Below the pieces are notes generated by a model. It made no database searches, was not told where the DNA came from, and saw only the letters and a program-made list of their open reading frames with translations. This document shows positions 53,601 through 63,614 of a stretch of 64,000 nt of DNA, one piece after another. The first letter of the stretch is position 1. The number at the start of each line of letters is the position of its first letter. Origin of the DNA: Phycisphaerae bacterium (GTDB lineage Bacteria > Planctomycetota > Phycisphaerae > UBA1845 > Fen-1342); contig JAJVHV010000002.1 in the NCBI GenBank assembly GCA_022072445.1, positions 62,001-126,000 of the forward strand, read 5' to 3'. Position numbers and translations under genes: made by a program.

Positions 53601-56600
53601 CCGACCGTGGCGCGCTCACACGCGTCGAGTTTCAATCCGCGCCCCCGGGCGGGGGGCGATGGTATGGCAGCCTCAAGACCATCACGCTGCCCCTGTTTCA
53701 ATCCGCGCCCCCGGGCGGGGGGCGATGGCCGGCGATGACGCACGATGATCTGGCGACTTGGTTTCAATCCGCGCCCCCGGGCGGGGGGCGATGATTGCGG
53801 CGTTCATTGTCCACGGCCGCTTTCGACGTTTCAATCCGCGCCCCCGGGCGGGGGGCGATGCCGGATCGTTTGCAACCGGCGGCAAGGGAAAGGGTTTCAA
53901 TCCGCGCCCCCGGGCGGGGGGCGATCCTGACGGCGGGGGATTGGGGATCGGGGATTCGGGTTTCAATCCGCGCCCCCGGGCGGGGGGCGATATGAGGCTC
54001 GCCGGAATCCGCCGGCGGTAAACTCGTTTCAATCCGCGCCCCCGGGCGGGGGGCGATGTCCATTGCATCATCGTCGGCGGGCTCGTCAACTGTTTCAATC
54101 CGCGCCCCCGGGCGGGGGGCGATCGGCTGGCAGCCGCGAATCTCGTTTGTGGATCAGGTTTCAATCCGCGCCCCCGGGCGGGGGGCGATGACGCCGCGAA
54201 TCCCGTCCGTCGGCGTGTACGCGTTTCAATCCGCGCCCCCGGGCGGGGGGCGATCGCGGCTGCTTCCGCCGCAGTGAGGCGATGATCGGTTTCAATCCGC
54301 GCCCCCGGGCGGGGGGCGATCGAGCGGTCGCATAGGTCGGCGGACTCTCAAACTGTTTCAATCCGCGCCCCCGGGCGGGGGGCGATGGTCCGGTCCGTCG
54401 GACAAGTCGGAGTACTCGTAGTTTCAATCCGCGCCCCCGGGCGGGGGGCGATGCGATCCACAAATTCATCCGAGCACCAGTCATCTTGTTTCAATCCGCG
54501 CCCCCGGGCGGGGGGCGATCATCGACGATCCCGACGGATTCATCACCGCCTTTGTTTCAATCCGCGCCCCCGGGCGGGGGGCGATCTGCTCCGTCAGCAA
54601 GCCGGCGTGCTTGAGCCAGTTTCAATCCGCGCCCCCGGGCGGGGGGCGATACGCGTGGCCGCCAATCGTGGCGAGCGCATTGGCGTTTCAATCCGCGCCC
54701 CCGGGCGGGGGGCGATTTCCGGGTTTGATGGGCAATGCAGGTGGGTGAAGGTTTCAATCCGCGCCCCCGGGCGGGGGGCGATCCACCACGTCGCGCCGCA
54801 CCAGCAGCCCGACGCGTTTCAATCCGCGCCCCCGGGCGGGGGGCGATGGGGCCGGCCGAGTTTTCCTCGAGACGGTGAACGCGTTTCAATCCGCGCCCCC
54901 GGGCGGGGGGCGATCGCGCTGGACGTGCATCGGCTGCGGGCGATCGAGTTTCAATCCGCGCCCCCGGGCGGGGGGCGATCCGTCCACGTTCGATGACGTA
55001 AGGATCCCGTGCAGTTTCAATCCGCGCCCCCGGGCGGGGGGCGATACCGCGCAGGCAGTGCTCGCGACGAATACGGCGCTGTTTCAATCCGCGCCCCCGG
55101 GCGGGGGGCGATTTTTCCACGTTGCAGGCGCAACTGTTGCTCGGCGGGTTTCAATCCGCGCCCCCGGGCGGGGGGCGATCGGATTGGGAATGCCTGCGAT
55201 GGAAGGCTCATGGCGGTTTCAATCCGCGCCCCCGGGCGGGGGGCGATGGGCGGCGGCGTGTGCCAGTGCCACGCCGCGCTAGGTTTCAATCCGCGCCCCC
55301 GGGCGGGGGGCGATACACGCCGCAATAGCCGTCCAGCGTCAAGCCGATGTTTCAATCCGCGCCCCCGGGCGGGGGGCGATGCCCTTGGTTCCGACCCGAT
55401 CGACAAGCGCCGCGAGTTTCAATCCGCGCCCCCGGGCGGGGGGCGATGCGGGCAACGTCGTCTACATTTTCCTCGATCAGTGGTTTCAATCCGCGCCCCC
55501 GGGCGGGGGGCGATCTGTGCCCCACGCCTCCGCGGCGTAGCACCGAGAGTTTCAATCCGCGCCCCCGGGCGGGGGGCGATGTCAAAAGCGGCCGTGGACA
55601 ATGAACGCCGCAACCGTTTCAATCCGCGCCCCCGGGCGGGGGGCGATCATTCCCATCCTCGTCCGCGCATCCGCAAGCGATAGTTTCAATCCGCGCCCCC
55701 GGGCGGGGGGCGATCCGCTCTGCATCGCCACTCGGCAGGACCCGGATAGTTTCAATCCGCGCCCCCGGGCGGGGGGCGATGTCGAGTTCCGTTTGAGGTT
55801 TGGTACGTCCCTCACGTTTCAATCCGCGCCCCCGGGCGGGGGGCGATCGCGACACAGCCTCTCGTCCGATTGCAGCAGCGTGTTTCAATCCGCGCCCCCG
55901 GGCGGGGGGCGATGCCCGTGCGCTGTCAGGATGCAGTGCCGAGAAATCGTTTCAATCCGCGCCCCCGGGCGGGGGGCGATCTCTGATGCCATGAACATCC
56001 CAACCAACATACCGTTTCAATCCGCGCCCCCGGGCGGGGGGCGATGGCGCTGCGCCCCCCCCTCCCCGCGGTCACTCTAGTTTCAATCCGCGCCCCCGGG
56101 CGGGGGGCGATCTTCTACCGCTTCAACGACGGAGCGGCTGAAGCGTTTCAATCCGCGCCCCCGGGCGGGGGGCGATGGCAGTCGCCGGCCCGCACGACCA
56201 CGCGGGTTTCACTGTTTCAATCCGCGCCCCCGGGCGGGGGGCGATGCTGCAAGTCGATCCTGTCCGCGTGCTGCTCGAGTTTCAATCCGCGCCCCCGGGC
56301 GGGGGGCGATGGCCGGTACCGAAGATCACGACGCACTCGCCCTTGTTTCAATCCGCGCCCCCGGGCGGGGGGCGATTCGGCTGCATCTCCTCGGCCTGCT
56401 GCCGCGTGCTGTTTCAATCCGCGCCCCCGGGCGGGGGGCGATCGACCAACGCCGAGGACGCGGCGCTGGAGTGGGACGTTTCAATCCGCGCCCCCGGGCG
56501 GGGGGCGATGGCACAGTGCAGCGTGTTGTCGCTGAGGCGGATGTTTCAATCCGCGCCCCCGGGCGGGGGGCGATGGAGCGCATCTTGAATGCCTGGCTGG

Positions 56601-57497
56601 TCCGGCTTGTTTCAATCCGCGCCCCCGGGCGGGGGGCGATAGCGACCCCTGACGCGCGTCCACGTCGTTCGTACTGTTTCAATCCGCGCCCCCGGGCGGG
56701 GGGCGATGCGGGCTCGCCGTGTTGCCGAGGATGACTCCGGCGTTTCAATCCGCGCCCCCGGGCGGGGGGCGATAACAGAGGTTGTGTTTTCAAATCACAG
56801 GGCACTCGTTTCAATCCGCGCCCCCGGGCGGGGGGCGATAAGGCTTCCTGGCTCTCTACACGTCGCGTCCGATGTTTCAATCCGCGCCCCCGGGCGGGGG
56901 GCGATGTTGGGGCGTCGGGCAGGGCGTCGAGCCCGACCTGTTTCAATCCGCGCCCCCGGGCGGGGGGCGATCCACCCACTCGCTCAGCGGATAGGCGTCG
57001 GCTTGTTTCAATCCGCGCCCCCGGGCGGGGGGCGATGGAGCGGCGTTACGGCGAACATGAATTCAGCGGAGTTTCAATCCGCGCCCCCGGGCGGGGGGCG
57101 ATGTACTGCTCGGTCACCATCTGCTTTTCCTTTCAGTTTCAATCCGCGCCCCCGGGCGGGGGGCGATGGTGCGGGCGGCCGGCCGATGCGGTGCGCGTTC
57201 AGTTTCAATCCGCGCCCCCGGGCGGGGGGCGATGTGGCATATGGGCGGCATTCAGCGGCAAGTAGAGGTTTCAATCCGCGCCCCCGGGCGGGGGGCGATG
57301 CCGCATAGAGCGCATATGCCCTTGTCGCGCCGCCGTTTCAATCCGCGCCCCCGGGCGGGGGGCGATCGATGACCTTCGAAATCGGCACTATCTGCGACGC
57401 GTTTCAATCCGCGCCCCCGGGCGGGGGGCGATCCCGACGGGGCGAGCATCCATTGCTGCAAGTGTGTTTCAATCCGCGCCCCCGGGCGGGGGGCGAT
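47645..57497 (-). CRISPR. Type I-C CRISPR array, 149 repeats and 148 spacers
   Basis: Repeats of 32 bases (plus strand GTTTCAATCC... ending GGGGGGCGAT) recur every 64-69 bases. My hand count gives 149 repeats; spacers are mostly 33-36 bases. On the minus strand each repeat ends GGATTGAAAC, the type I-C form, and contains a GC hairpin; the array is transcribed leftwards, away from cas2. Leader-distal repeat 1 (47645-47676) carries an A in the GC core. Other variants: 47913 (T in the G-run), 49909 (GCGGT end), 51110 (GGGTGGGG), 52037 (same A as repeat 1) and 52834 (TCTGCG). No gene or insertion sequence interrupts it. Spacer duplications and diverged pairs are given as findings. Confidence 0.98.
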
Positions 57498-57683
57498 GGT
57501 GTTTACATAACGTCTGCCGCTACCTTCGTCGAGAACAGTGAATCCGCGAACCACGGCGTGGGTGTGGCCGCGGTTCGCGGTCGCAACAACAGCAAATCCT
57601 CTATCCGATTGTCAAAGAACCAGTTACGAGAATCGCGGACCGAGCCGGGTTTCGCCCCTCGCTCACGGTTCGCGATACTCCGC
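57498..57683 (-). promoter_or_regulatory. CRISPR leader between cas2 and the first repeat
   Basis: 186 bases, read leftwards into the array. On the minus strand there is TTGACA (57615-57610), a possible -35 box, without a strong -10 box at 16-18 bases. GGTTCGCG or its complement occurs three times: an inverted pair at 57545-57552 and 57572-57579, and a third copy at 57667-57674. The leader ends GTAAACACC against the first repeat. Such inverted motifs near the leader end of type I arrays help direct spacer insertion; that role here is inference. Confidence 0.7.
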
Positions 57684-57974
57684 TCAGACAATGAGCGGCT
57701 CATCCAAGCCGGTGCTGGTTTCGATCCCGTAGTGCTCGACTCGCCGCTGCCAGTTCTTTCCCAGAAAATAAAAGCGAAGGCTGTCCTGAGCGGGCTCGAT
57801 GAGCGCAAGCAGCCGGTGCCTGAGTTCGGCGAAGCGCGCCGGATCGACCTGACACTCGAAGACCGAGTTCTGCGCGCGCTGACCATAGTCGAGACAAGCC
57901 TTCGCAACCAAGTGCAGCCGCCGCCGGCCGGCTTTGGTCGTGGTGGAAACGTCATAGGTGACCAGTACCATCAT
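57684..57974 (-). CDS. cas2: CRISPR-associated protein Cas2
   Basis: 96 codons. MVLVTYDVSTT at the start (Asp8) and the compact ferredoxin-like pattern with QNSVFECQVDPARFAELR match Cas2, the structural partner of Cas1 in spacer integration. It lies 32 bases after cas1 and 186 bases before the array, the usual last cas gene of a type I-C locus. Confidence 0.95.
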   Translation of the reverse strand: MMVLVTYDVSTTTKAGRRRLHLVAKACLDYGQRAQNSVFECQVDPARFAELRHRLLALIEPAQDSLRFYFLGKNWQRRVEHYGIETSTGLDEPLIV

Positions 57975-58006
57975 ATCGCAGCCTCGTCAGCTTGTCTCAA
58001 CTGCTT

Positions 58007-59038
58007 CTATTTCATGATGAATGCGGGATAGGCATCCAAGTCACCGCGCAGATAGCGCGCCAGCAGCCGCGCCTGTAGGTGGATCAACAGCCCAATCGTG
58101 GTCGTCTCGCCGAGAAACGGATGCTCGACGGTGTCCTGCTTGCGCTTCTGATATGCGACTAGGACCGCCTTTCGCGTAGCTTCATCCATCGCGACGCCGC
58201 CGGCCTCCTCGACGCGAAAGCCGGGCGCCTGAACCTGTCGTCGATTGATCAAGGACAAAACGAGCCGATCCACAAGAAACGCACGAAGCTCTTCCATGAG
58301 GTCGAGGGCGAGTCCGGGCCGACCCGGGCGATCCTCGTGAAGGAACCCGACCGCCGCGTCGAGCCCCGCCGCTTCGCATGCTGCGCGGGCGTCGTGCGCC
58401 AGAATGGCATAGAGAAACGAGAGCAGCGCGTTTACCCGGTCCATCGGCGGCCGGCGCGTGCGTCCGTTCAAGACGAACTCCTTGCTCTGAGCCGTGATCA
58501 TGGCGTTGAACGCGGCAAAGTACGACTTGGCCGCGTCACCCTCGAATCCGCGGAGCACTTCGAGATTCTCGCACCGCCGCACATCATCGAGCGTCGCCAG
58601 CAGGCGGGCCGAGGCGCGGTCGAGCAGCTCCCGGCCAGGAACATCCGGATGGTCGCGGGCGGCGCGGAGCATCACCGTCCGCGCGTTGGCGATCTTGGCC
58701 AGCACAATCGGCCTGGCAATCCGCAGTGCCTGCGCCACACTGTCGGCGCGGCGGTACTGCTCGCGGCGGAGGACCACATTTCCGGGAGTGAAGCCGGTTG
58801 TTGCGGCGATGAAACGGCCCTGCTCGGTCAGAAACGAAACCGCGACGCCGGCCTGCGCGCAGGCGCCGAGCAGGGCCGGGCTGAAGCCGATGGCGCCGAA
58901 AGTGACGACGCCGCCAAGATTGTGCAACGGAACGCGGAGCTTGGTCTGGTTCTGGACACGCACGGCGATCGTCTGTCCGTCCTTGCGCAGGAAGGCCCGC
59001 GGCGTCGTGACAAAGAGGGTGTTGAGGTGTTGCTTCAT
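58007..59038 (-). CDS. cas1: CRISPR-associated endonuclease Cas1 (subtype I-C)
   Basis: 343 codons from ATG 59038; its first bases overlap the cas4 stop (ATGA). TPRAFLRKDGQTIAV starts the beta-strand domain, and the helical domain has the metal ligands Glu166 (RGFEGDAA), His234 (GFLHEDRPGRPGLALDL) and an acid at Asp246 or Glu249. It is the integrase that inserts spacers at the leader-repeat junction. All expected residues are present. Confidence 0.96.
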   Translation of the reverse strand: MKQHLNTLFVTTPRAFLRKDGQTIAVRVQNQTKLRVPLHNLGGVVTFGAIGFSPALLGACAQAGVAVSFLTEQGRFIAATTGFTPGNVVLRREQYRRADSVAQALRIARPIVLAKIANARTVMLRAARDHPDVPGRELLDRASARLLATLDDVRRCENLEVLRGFEGDAAKSYFAAFNAMITAQSKEFVLNGRTRRPPMDRVNALLSFLYAILAHDARAACEAAGLDAAVGFLHEDRPGRPGLALDLMEELRAFLVDRLVLSLINRRQVQAPGFRVEEAGGVAMDEATRKAVLVAYQKRKQDTVEHPFLGETTTIGLLIHLQARLLARYLRGDLDAYPAFIMK

Positions 59039-59778
59039 CGATTGGGCTTCCCTGAAGCGGAGTCGGCCGCCGCATCCGCCAGCGCGCGGTCGAGATAGCG
59101 CGAGGCGGCTCGCGGCGAGGCGGGTACGTCCGGCAGGCAGAGGTGTATGAGCGAGCAGCGCTCGCACTTCGCCTTGTCGTAAACTGCCCGTGGCGAGCGA
59201 CGGCTGGCGATGAGCTCGTGCAGCCGCGACGCGGCCTGTTCAGTCGACTGCCGCAACGCCGTATCGAACACGACGCTCTCCCTGTGGCGCGTGCGGCCGT
59301 AGAAGAGCGCCCCGGCCGGCACCGCGACGTGCAGCGATTCCTCCAGGCAAAGCGCTTGCGCACAGAGCTGTACGCGGTCGGCGTCATGTTTCTTCGGCCG
59401 ACCACGTTTGTATTCGACCGGGAATGGCAGCGCGACGCTGTTCGTGCGATCGGCACCCGCGGCGGCGTTTCCGACGACAGCTTGCTCGTGGAATTCAACC
59501 ACATCCGCGACGCCGAATAGCCCCAACGTGAGGCTGCGCAGATGCATGCCGCGCACGATGTGCACTTCCGTGCCATGGCTGTTGCGGCGAGCCCCGTCCA
59601 AGCCGCCGCCGCGCGGGCCGGCGCGCTGGCCGTGGGCTTTCTCGTGCAGATGGCGTCCTTCGATGGTCAGGCGATTCTCGACCCAGAGGCGCTCGATGTG
59701 AATGAGCGCGCATTGCCGCTCGCAGAAGAGCAGGTGTTGCAGGGCGGAGATGGGCAATAGGTCGGATTCGGAGTACAT
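59035..59778 (-). CDS. cas4: CRISPR-associated exonuclease Cas4
   Basis: 247 codons from the second ATG (59778), which has GAGGG seven bases upstream. It carries one N-terminal iron-sulfur Cys (LLFCERQC), RecB-type nuclease motifs GVADVVEF and PVEYKRGRPKKHDADRVQL (Asp, Glu, Lys) and three C-terminal cysteines in KCERCSLIHLC. Cas4 trims prespacers and selects those with the correct PAM and orientation. It is coupled to cas1 by overlap. Confidence 0.94.
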   Translation of the reverse strand: MYSESDLLPISALQHLLFCERQCALIHIERLWVENRLTIEGRHLHEKAHGQRAGPRGGGLDGARRNSHGTEVHIVRGMHLRSLTLGLFGVADVVEFHEQAVVGNAAAGADRTNSVALPFPVEYKRGRPKKHDADRVQLCAQALCLEESLHVAVPAGALFYGRTRHRESVVFDTALRQSTEQAASRLHELIASRRSPRAVYDKAKCERCSLIHLCLPDVPASPRAASRYLDRALADAAADSASGKPNR

Positions 59779-59855
59779 GGCCATCCCTCAACCCAGTCGG
59801 CCTTCCTCACAGCACTCTCGGGCAGAAGGCCGACGATTCGACCGCCGAAGTGCAA

Positions 59856-60836
59856 CTACAGCTTGCCCATGTCGCGCGGCAATTCCAGCAACTCGACGCC
59901 GTTGGGGACGTTGTCGCGCACAATCTCGATGCGGCCAGGCCAATAGTCGGACCAGCGGCGTGGCGCGCCGTCGGTGCCGAACTGCGTGATCTTCACGACA
60001 TCCTCGAACAGCACCTGTGCCGGGCAGCAGCCGAGCATGGCCTGTCGCGTGCGCTGTTCGGGATCGCTGTCGGTGCCGACGTGCTTGAAGACGTAGATCG
60101 GCTGGCGCACCGTCATGACGCCCTTGCTGGCCGAGCGATCGTGCTCGTACATGTTGAGGACGGCCTCGAAGAGCAGCTTGAGGTCGTCCTTCGAGAAGCC
60201 AGTCTGCTGTGCCAAGTGGGCGCTGATGAAGCCCTTGCCGACGAAGAGGCCGTACGGGATGAGCGACTTGCGGCCCATCGTGCGGAGCTTGTCCTCGGGT
60301 TGCTCGGCTTCCCACTTTTCGTAGTCTGCCGCGCCCTTCGCGCCCTTGATCTCCTCGGCCACCGCCATGCGAGTGATCGACAGGTCCAGCGGAAGGATGG
60401 CATCGATTGAGCGCGCAAAGGCGATCTGCACCGGTCCGCGCACCTGCCCCGCATTCGGTCCGGTGGACATCACGGCCCCGAACGTGCGGACGTCGTAGAA
60501 GTTCTCGCACATCCAACGACGGGCCTTCTCAACCTGGTCCTTGTTGGCGCCCTTGTCTCCCTGCGGGACGCCGCCGGTCTTCTCATGCGCCCGTGTGATC
60601 TCCGTGTTCAGATTCGAGGCGTGCTCGACGAAGATCGCGTTCGGCATCTTGTTCCCGCGCGCTGCCTGTACGTAGTTGCGAATGCGGCGCTTGATCGCGA
60701 CATCCGAGACCAGTCCGCGCATGTCCTGCGGATCGATGCGTGGCGAGTTGCCGGCGTCGGGATCGCCGTTGGGGTTGCCGTTTTCGCAGTCGAACAGAAA
60801 GAGGAATTCGTAACGATTACTGATGACCGTTGACAT
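59856..60836 (-). CDS. cas7c: Type I-C Cascade backbone protein Cas7c (Csd2)
   Basis: 326 codons from ATG 60836 (AAAGGA upstream). [20 protein letters not shown] and [20 protein letters not shown] are diagnostic of Csd2. Several copies coat the crRNA in the type I-C interference complex. It follows cas8c after 40 bases and precedes cas4 by 77 bases. Confidence 0.95.
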   Translation of the reverse strand: MSTVISNRYEFLFLFDCENGNPNGDPDAGNSPRIDPQDMRGLVSDVAIKRRIRNYVQAARGNKMPNAIFVEHASNLNTEITRAHEKTGGVPQGDKGANKDQVEKARRWMCENFYDVRTFGAVMSTGPNAGQVRGPVQIAFARSIDAILPLDLSITRMAVAEEIKGAKGAADYEKWEAEQPEDKLRTMGRKSLIPYGLFVGKGFISAHLAQQTGFSKDDLKLLFEAVLNMYEHDRSASKGVMTVRQPIYVFKHVGTDSDPEQRTRQAMLGCCPAQVLFEDVVKITQFGTDGAPRRWSDYWPGRIEIVRDNVPNGVELLELPRDMGKL

Positions 60837-60876
60837 GATTGCGTTCGTCCTTTCCACATCGATGTTTGGTTTCGTT

Positions 60877-61263
60877 TCAAGCTGACATCGAGTTGTCGTC
60901 GGCGGAGCCGCCCCGCGCCGCCAATTGGTGGTAGTAGCCCATCGCGAAGAGCGTCTGCTCTTCGAGCGTAAGCGTCTTGGGCGGCGCCGCGCGCATCTGC
61001 TGCCACACTCCGGCGAGCTGCTGCTGGAACCAGTGCGCGAGTCCGGGCCTGTCCTTTCGGATCGTGGGTATGTGCGCGATTTCGGACAGTCGGACGAGGC
61101 GACCCAGATGCAGCGCGGGACAAATGCTGGTCGCGGCGTAGCAACGTTCGACCACTCCCGCGTCGACATTCGGGAGCGCCGTACGCTGGATGCGCGCGAC
61201 GAGCGCCATGACTCGACCCGAGAGATAGGCCGGGTGGGCGAGTGAATCTAGCTTCTCGGACAC
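60877..61263 (-). CDS. cas11c: Small subunit Cas11c from internal start within cas8c
   Basis: In frame with cas8c, a GTG at 61263-61261 (codon 467) is preceded six bases upstream by AAAGGAG at 61276-61270, a strong ribosome site inside a coding region. The product would be 128 residues, [20 protein letters not shown] onward, all helical. Internal translation of Cas11c from cas8c is established for type I-C systems; this site is the obvious candidate here. Confidence 0.75.
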   Translation of the reverse strand: MSEKLDSLAHPAYLSGRVMALVARIQRTALPNVDAGVVERCYAATSICPALHLGRLVRLSEIAHIPTIRKDRPGLAHWFQQQLAGVWQQMRAAPPKTLTLEEQTLFAMGYYHQLAARGGSADDNSMSA

Positions 61264-62661
61264 GTGAATCTCCTTTCGACCCAGGTATGCGCGCAACAGG
61301 CCATACTGCGCGTGGCGGGGCGTTTGACCGGTAGTTACGTCCAGGCGCGCCCGCGCGAGCGCGCGGGCCGCAATGTCTGCGGGGATTGGCGTTCCTGTCA
61401 GCGCCGCGTGCCAAAGCGCGTTCACGGCAGGAGGGGTGAGCTCGTCCAGGTCACGCACGGTCGCCGCCAGAACCGCCAGGAACTTGGGATCCGGCGCCGT
61501 CCCGTCGCCGCCACGAGCGACGATGCGTAGATCGCTGAACCACTGATCCACAGTTCGCGCCAACTGCTCGAACGATCCTTCCATCCAGTCTCGCACGACG
61601 ACGCGCGCCGAGTTGCCGGACATCGTCATCGCGTTGAAGCGCAGGGTAGCAAGATCAGCGCGCTGGCCGGTCCGGATTGCCTCCAGCAGGTCGCGAGCGA
61701 GGTGGAGCGCCTGCGTCTCTCCCCGTCGGTCGGTTGTGGACCCGTGCTGCTCATCGTCGTCTCGCGACGACGTCACTCCGGCGCCGCGAAGCAGAAGCTG
61801 GACCGGATCCTCTTCCGGGCTCACCTCATGCTTCCGGCCGATGAACCAGTAGATCACCTTCGTTCCGGCCAGTGTGACGCTCCGGTGCTCGATCAGGTCG
61901 TTCAGCGCCGCCGCGTACTGCTCGGCCGGCTCCTTACCGACCGCCGCATTGCGCGACTGCTCAAGTCCGTACGAACAGAAGGCGTCCTGATTGAACCCGA
62001 TCAGCGTTGTCTCCACCTTGCCGCCGACGCCGCCCAGTCCCTTGATCTTCGGGTGTGTCCGCGCCGGTTCGAGCAACTCGCCCGTCAGCAGGCAGGGAGT
62101 CGGCTCGGCGGGCTCGTCATCGCTCTTGAAGAGCGTCGGGAAGTAGCCGCGCCACCACTCGTGCCAGCCATCGTCCTCGACCAGGATTTGCGGCTCGCCC
62201 TCGTCAATCACCGCGAAGGTCACGTTTTCTGACGGCTTGGCCGGCTTCGAATGCGATGCCAGATCAGCGCACACCTTCTCACGCGTTTCGGTGTCCGAGA
62301 GCGCATTGAAGAGCATTCGAAACCGGCGATCCGCCTCGCCGGCCTCGTTCAGCAACCGGAGGAAGTACTCGTGCTTGGCGCGCAGCTTCTTATCCGACTT
62401 GTCGGCCTCGTACAGCAGCGCATACTCCGCGGTGTCGATCAAGAATTGCCGCATCGGCGTATCACCGGAGAATTTCAGGTGCGGCGCCTTGGCGAACGTC
62501 CGGCCCTTGCTGCCTCTCGTGTTGGGGTCGGTCAGGTCCAGCACGTTCAGGAAGCGCCCCTTGGCGTTGAACACGACCAGCCAGCGGACCGTCTTGCGGG
62601 TGAAGCCGGCTTCGGCGTCCAGACCCTTGCGCCGCGCATATTGAACCAATGCGTGCAACAT
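60877..62661 (-). CDS. cas8c: Type I-C large subunit Cas8c (Csd1)
   Basis: 594 codons. The start [40 protein letters not shown], the [10 protein letters not shown] region and the C-terminal helical part agree with Csd1. It recognises the PAM and opens the target in the interference complex. Its ATG shares one base with the cas5c stop (TGATG). The last 128 codons also encode the small subunit from an internal start. Confidence 0.95.
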   Translation of the reverse strand: MLHALVQYARRKGLDAEAGFTRKTVRWLVVFNAKGRFLNVLDLTDPNTRGSKGRTFAKAPHLKFSGDTPMRQFLIDTAEYALLYEADKSDKKLRAKHEYFLRLLNEAGEADRRFRMLFNALSDTETREKVCADLASHSKPAKPSENVTFAVIDEGEPQILVEDDGWHEWWRGYFPTLFKSDDEPAEPTPCLLTGELLEPARTHPKIKGLGGVGGKVETTLIGFNQDAFCSYGLEQSRNAAVGKEPAEQYAAALNDLIEHRSVTLAGTKVIYWFIGRKHEVSPEEDPVQLLLRGAGVTSSRDDDEQHGSTTDRRGETQALHLARDLLEAIRTGQRADLATLRFNAMTMSGNSARVVVRDWMEGSFEQLARTVDQWFSDLRIVARGGDGTAPDPKFLAVLAATVRDLDELTPPAVNALWHAALTGTPIPADIAARALARARLDVTTGQTPRHAQYGLLRAYLGRKEIHVSEKLDSLAHPAYLSGRVMALVARIQRTALPNVDAGVVERCYAATSICPALHLGRLVRLSEIAHIPTIRKDRPGLAHWFQQQLAGVWQQMRAAPPKTLTLEEQTLFAMGYYHQLAARGGSADDNSMSA

Positions 62662-63371
62662 CAGCCGGCCCTCCGCGCGGGTTTGCGCACTTCCTTGCTC
62701 TCGTACGCCGGAAAATTCAGCACACCGCTGCGGATCACCGCGTGAAACAGGCTGATAGACGGCTGGTCGTTGCTGCCGCCCGGCCGCGACAGGTCGAACA
62801 CGTCGTAGACCATGAAGCCGACATCCTGATCCAGCGGCACAGGCGGCTTCTCCCGCTGTTCGCGTTCGACGTCTTCGACCAGGCGAAAGAACGCGACGAA
62901 CTCGCGGCAGCCCAGGTACGGCTGCTGGAAGCACTTCCCCTGCGATGCGCGCCGGCGAAACTGTTCGTCGAACGCCGTCTGCTGGCGCTCGAAGCCAGGC
63001 CAGGGTACGATGCGGGCGTGAATGCGATAGCGCGGATTGCGGATCGCCATCGTCTGCCGCTGCTGGCGTGTGCCGCTGTCGTCGGCCATCAGGGCGACCG
63101 CCTGGGCGCCCTTGATCCACTTGCCGATGTTGGTCACGCTGGCCACGTCGCCCACCTCGTTGCGGCGCAGCGCGATGTACGTCGGCATCGCCAGCAATTC
63201 GACCCGCGTGACCTGCCAGCGGAATTCGGGCGGATGACAGTAGATTGCGTCGAGCAGGCCGCGGGCGCCGCTGTGCGGCGGAATTTGGAAGGACCAGCGC
63301 TCGACCTTGAGCTCCGGTCGGCTATAGCACGCGAAATCGCCCCATACCTCGATGACGTGTGTCGTGCTCAT
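62661..63371 (-). CDS. cas5c: Type I-C crRNA endonuclease Cas5c
   Basis: 236 codons from ATG 63371 with AAGGAGA upstream. HVIEVWGDFACYSRPELKVE and HPPEFRWQVTRVELL are typical of Cas5 of subtype I-C (Cas5d). In this subtype Cas5 replaces Cas6 and cuts the repeat hairpin, leaving an 11-base 5' handle ending TTGAAAC. The start overlaps the stop of a small upstream ORF (ATGA). Confidence 0.95.
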   Translation of the reverse strand: MSTTHVIEVWGDFACYSRPELKVERWSFQIPPHSGARGLLDAIYCHPPEFRWQVTRVELLAMPTYIALRRNEVGDVASVTNIGKWIKGAQAVALMADDSGTRQQRQTMAIRNPRYRIHARIVPWPGFERQQTAFDEQFRRRASQGKCFQQPYLGCREFVAFFRLVEDVEREQREKPPVPLDQDVGFMVYDVFDLSRPGGSNDQPSISLFHAVIRSGVLNFPAYESKEVRKPARRAG

Positions 63372-63592
63372 GGCTTGCTCTCCTTGTGTCGCGCTCCGAC
63401 CCAGCCGCGCTTGCGCGCGCTGAGGAAGCAGTGCCAACTCTGATCCTTGCGCAGCGGGCCGACCGTGGCGCTGAGTTGCTCGTGCAAGAGGTCGAACGCG
63501 GGCGTGTACGGGAGCCGATCGAGCGGAGGTGCGGTTCTCGCCAGTTCGGCGGCGGTCCTGAGCTGCCGGGCGGTGGGCTTCCAGTTCTTCAC
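63368..63592 (-). CDS. Small unknown protein coupled to cas5c
   Basis: 74 codons from a GTG at 63592, chosen because AGGAG lies nine bases upstream; an ATG at 63661 would overlap the promoter. The sequence KNWKPTARQLRTAAELARTA then LDRLPYTPAFDLLHEQLSA and WHCFLSARKRGWVG is mostly helical and basic. It does not match any Cas protein I know. The stop overlaps the cas5c start (ATGA), so it is translated first in the cas operon. It could be a regulator, a structural accessory of the complex, or an unrelated passenger. Confidence 0.6.
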   Translation of the reverse strand: MKNWKPTARQLRTAAELARTAPPLDRLPYTPAFDLLHEQLSATVGPLRKDQSWHCFLSARKRGWVGARHKESKP

Positions 63593-63614
63593 TGCGGCTT
63601 TCTCCTGATCGGTT

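Noticed and set aside
47627-57500. Many ORFs across the array encoding peptides such as SIRAPGRGA or NPRPRAGGD
   Set aside because: They are translations of the CRISPR repeat in all frames; none has a ribosome site or non-repeat domain.
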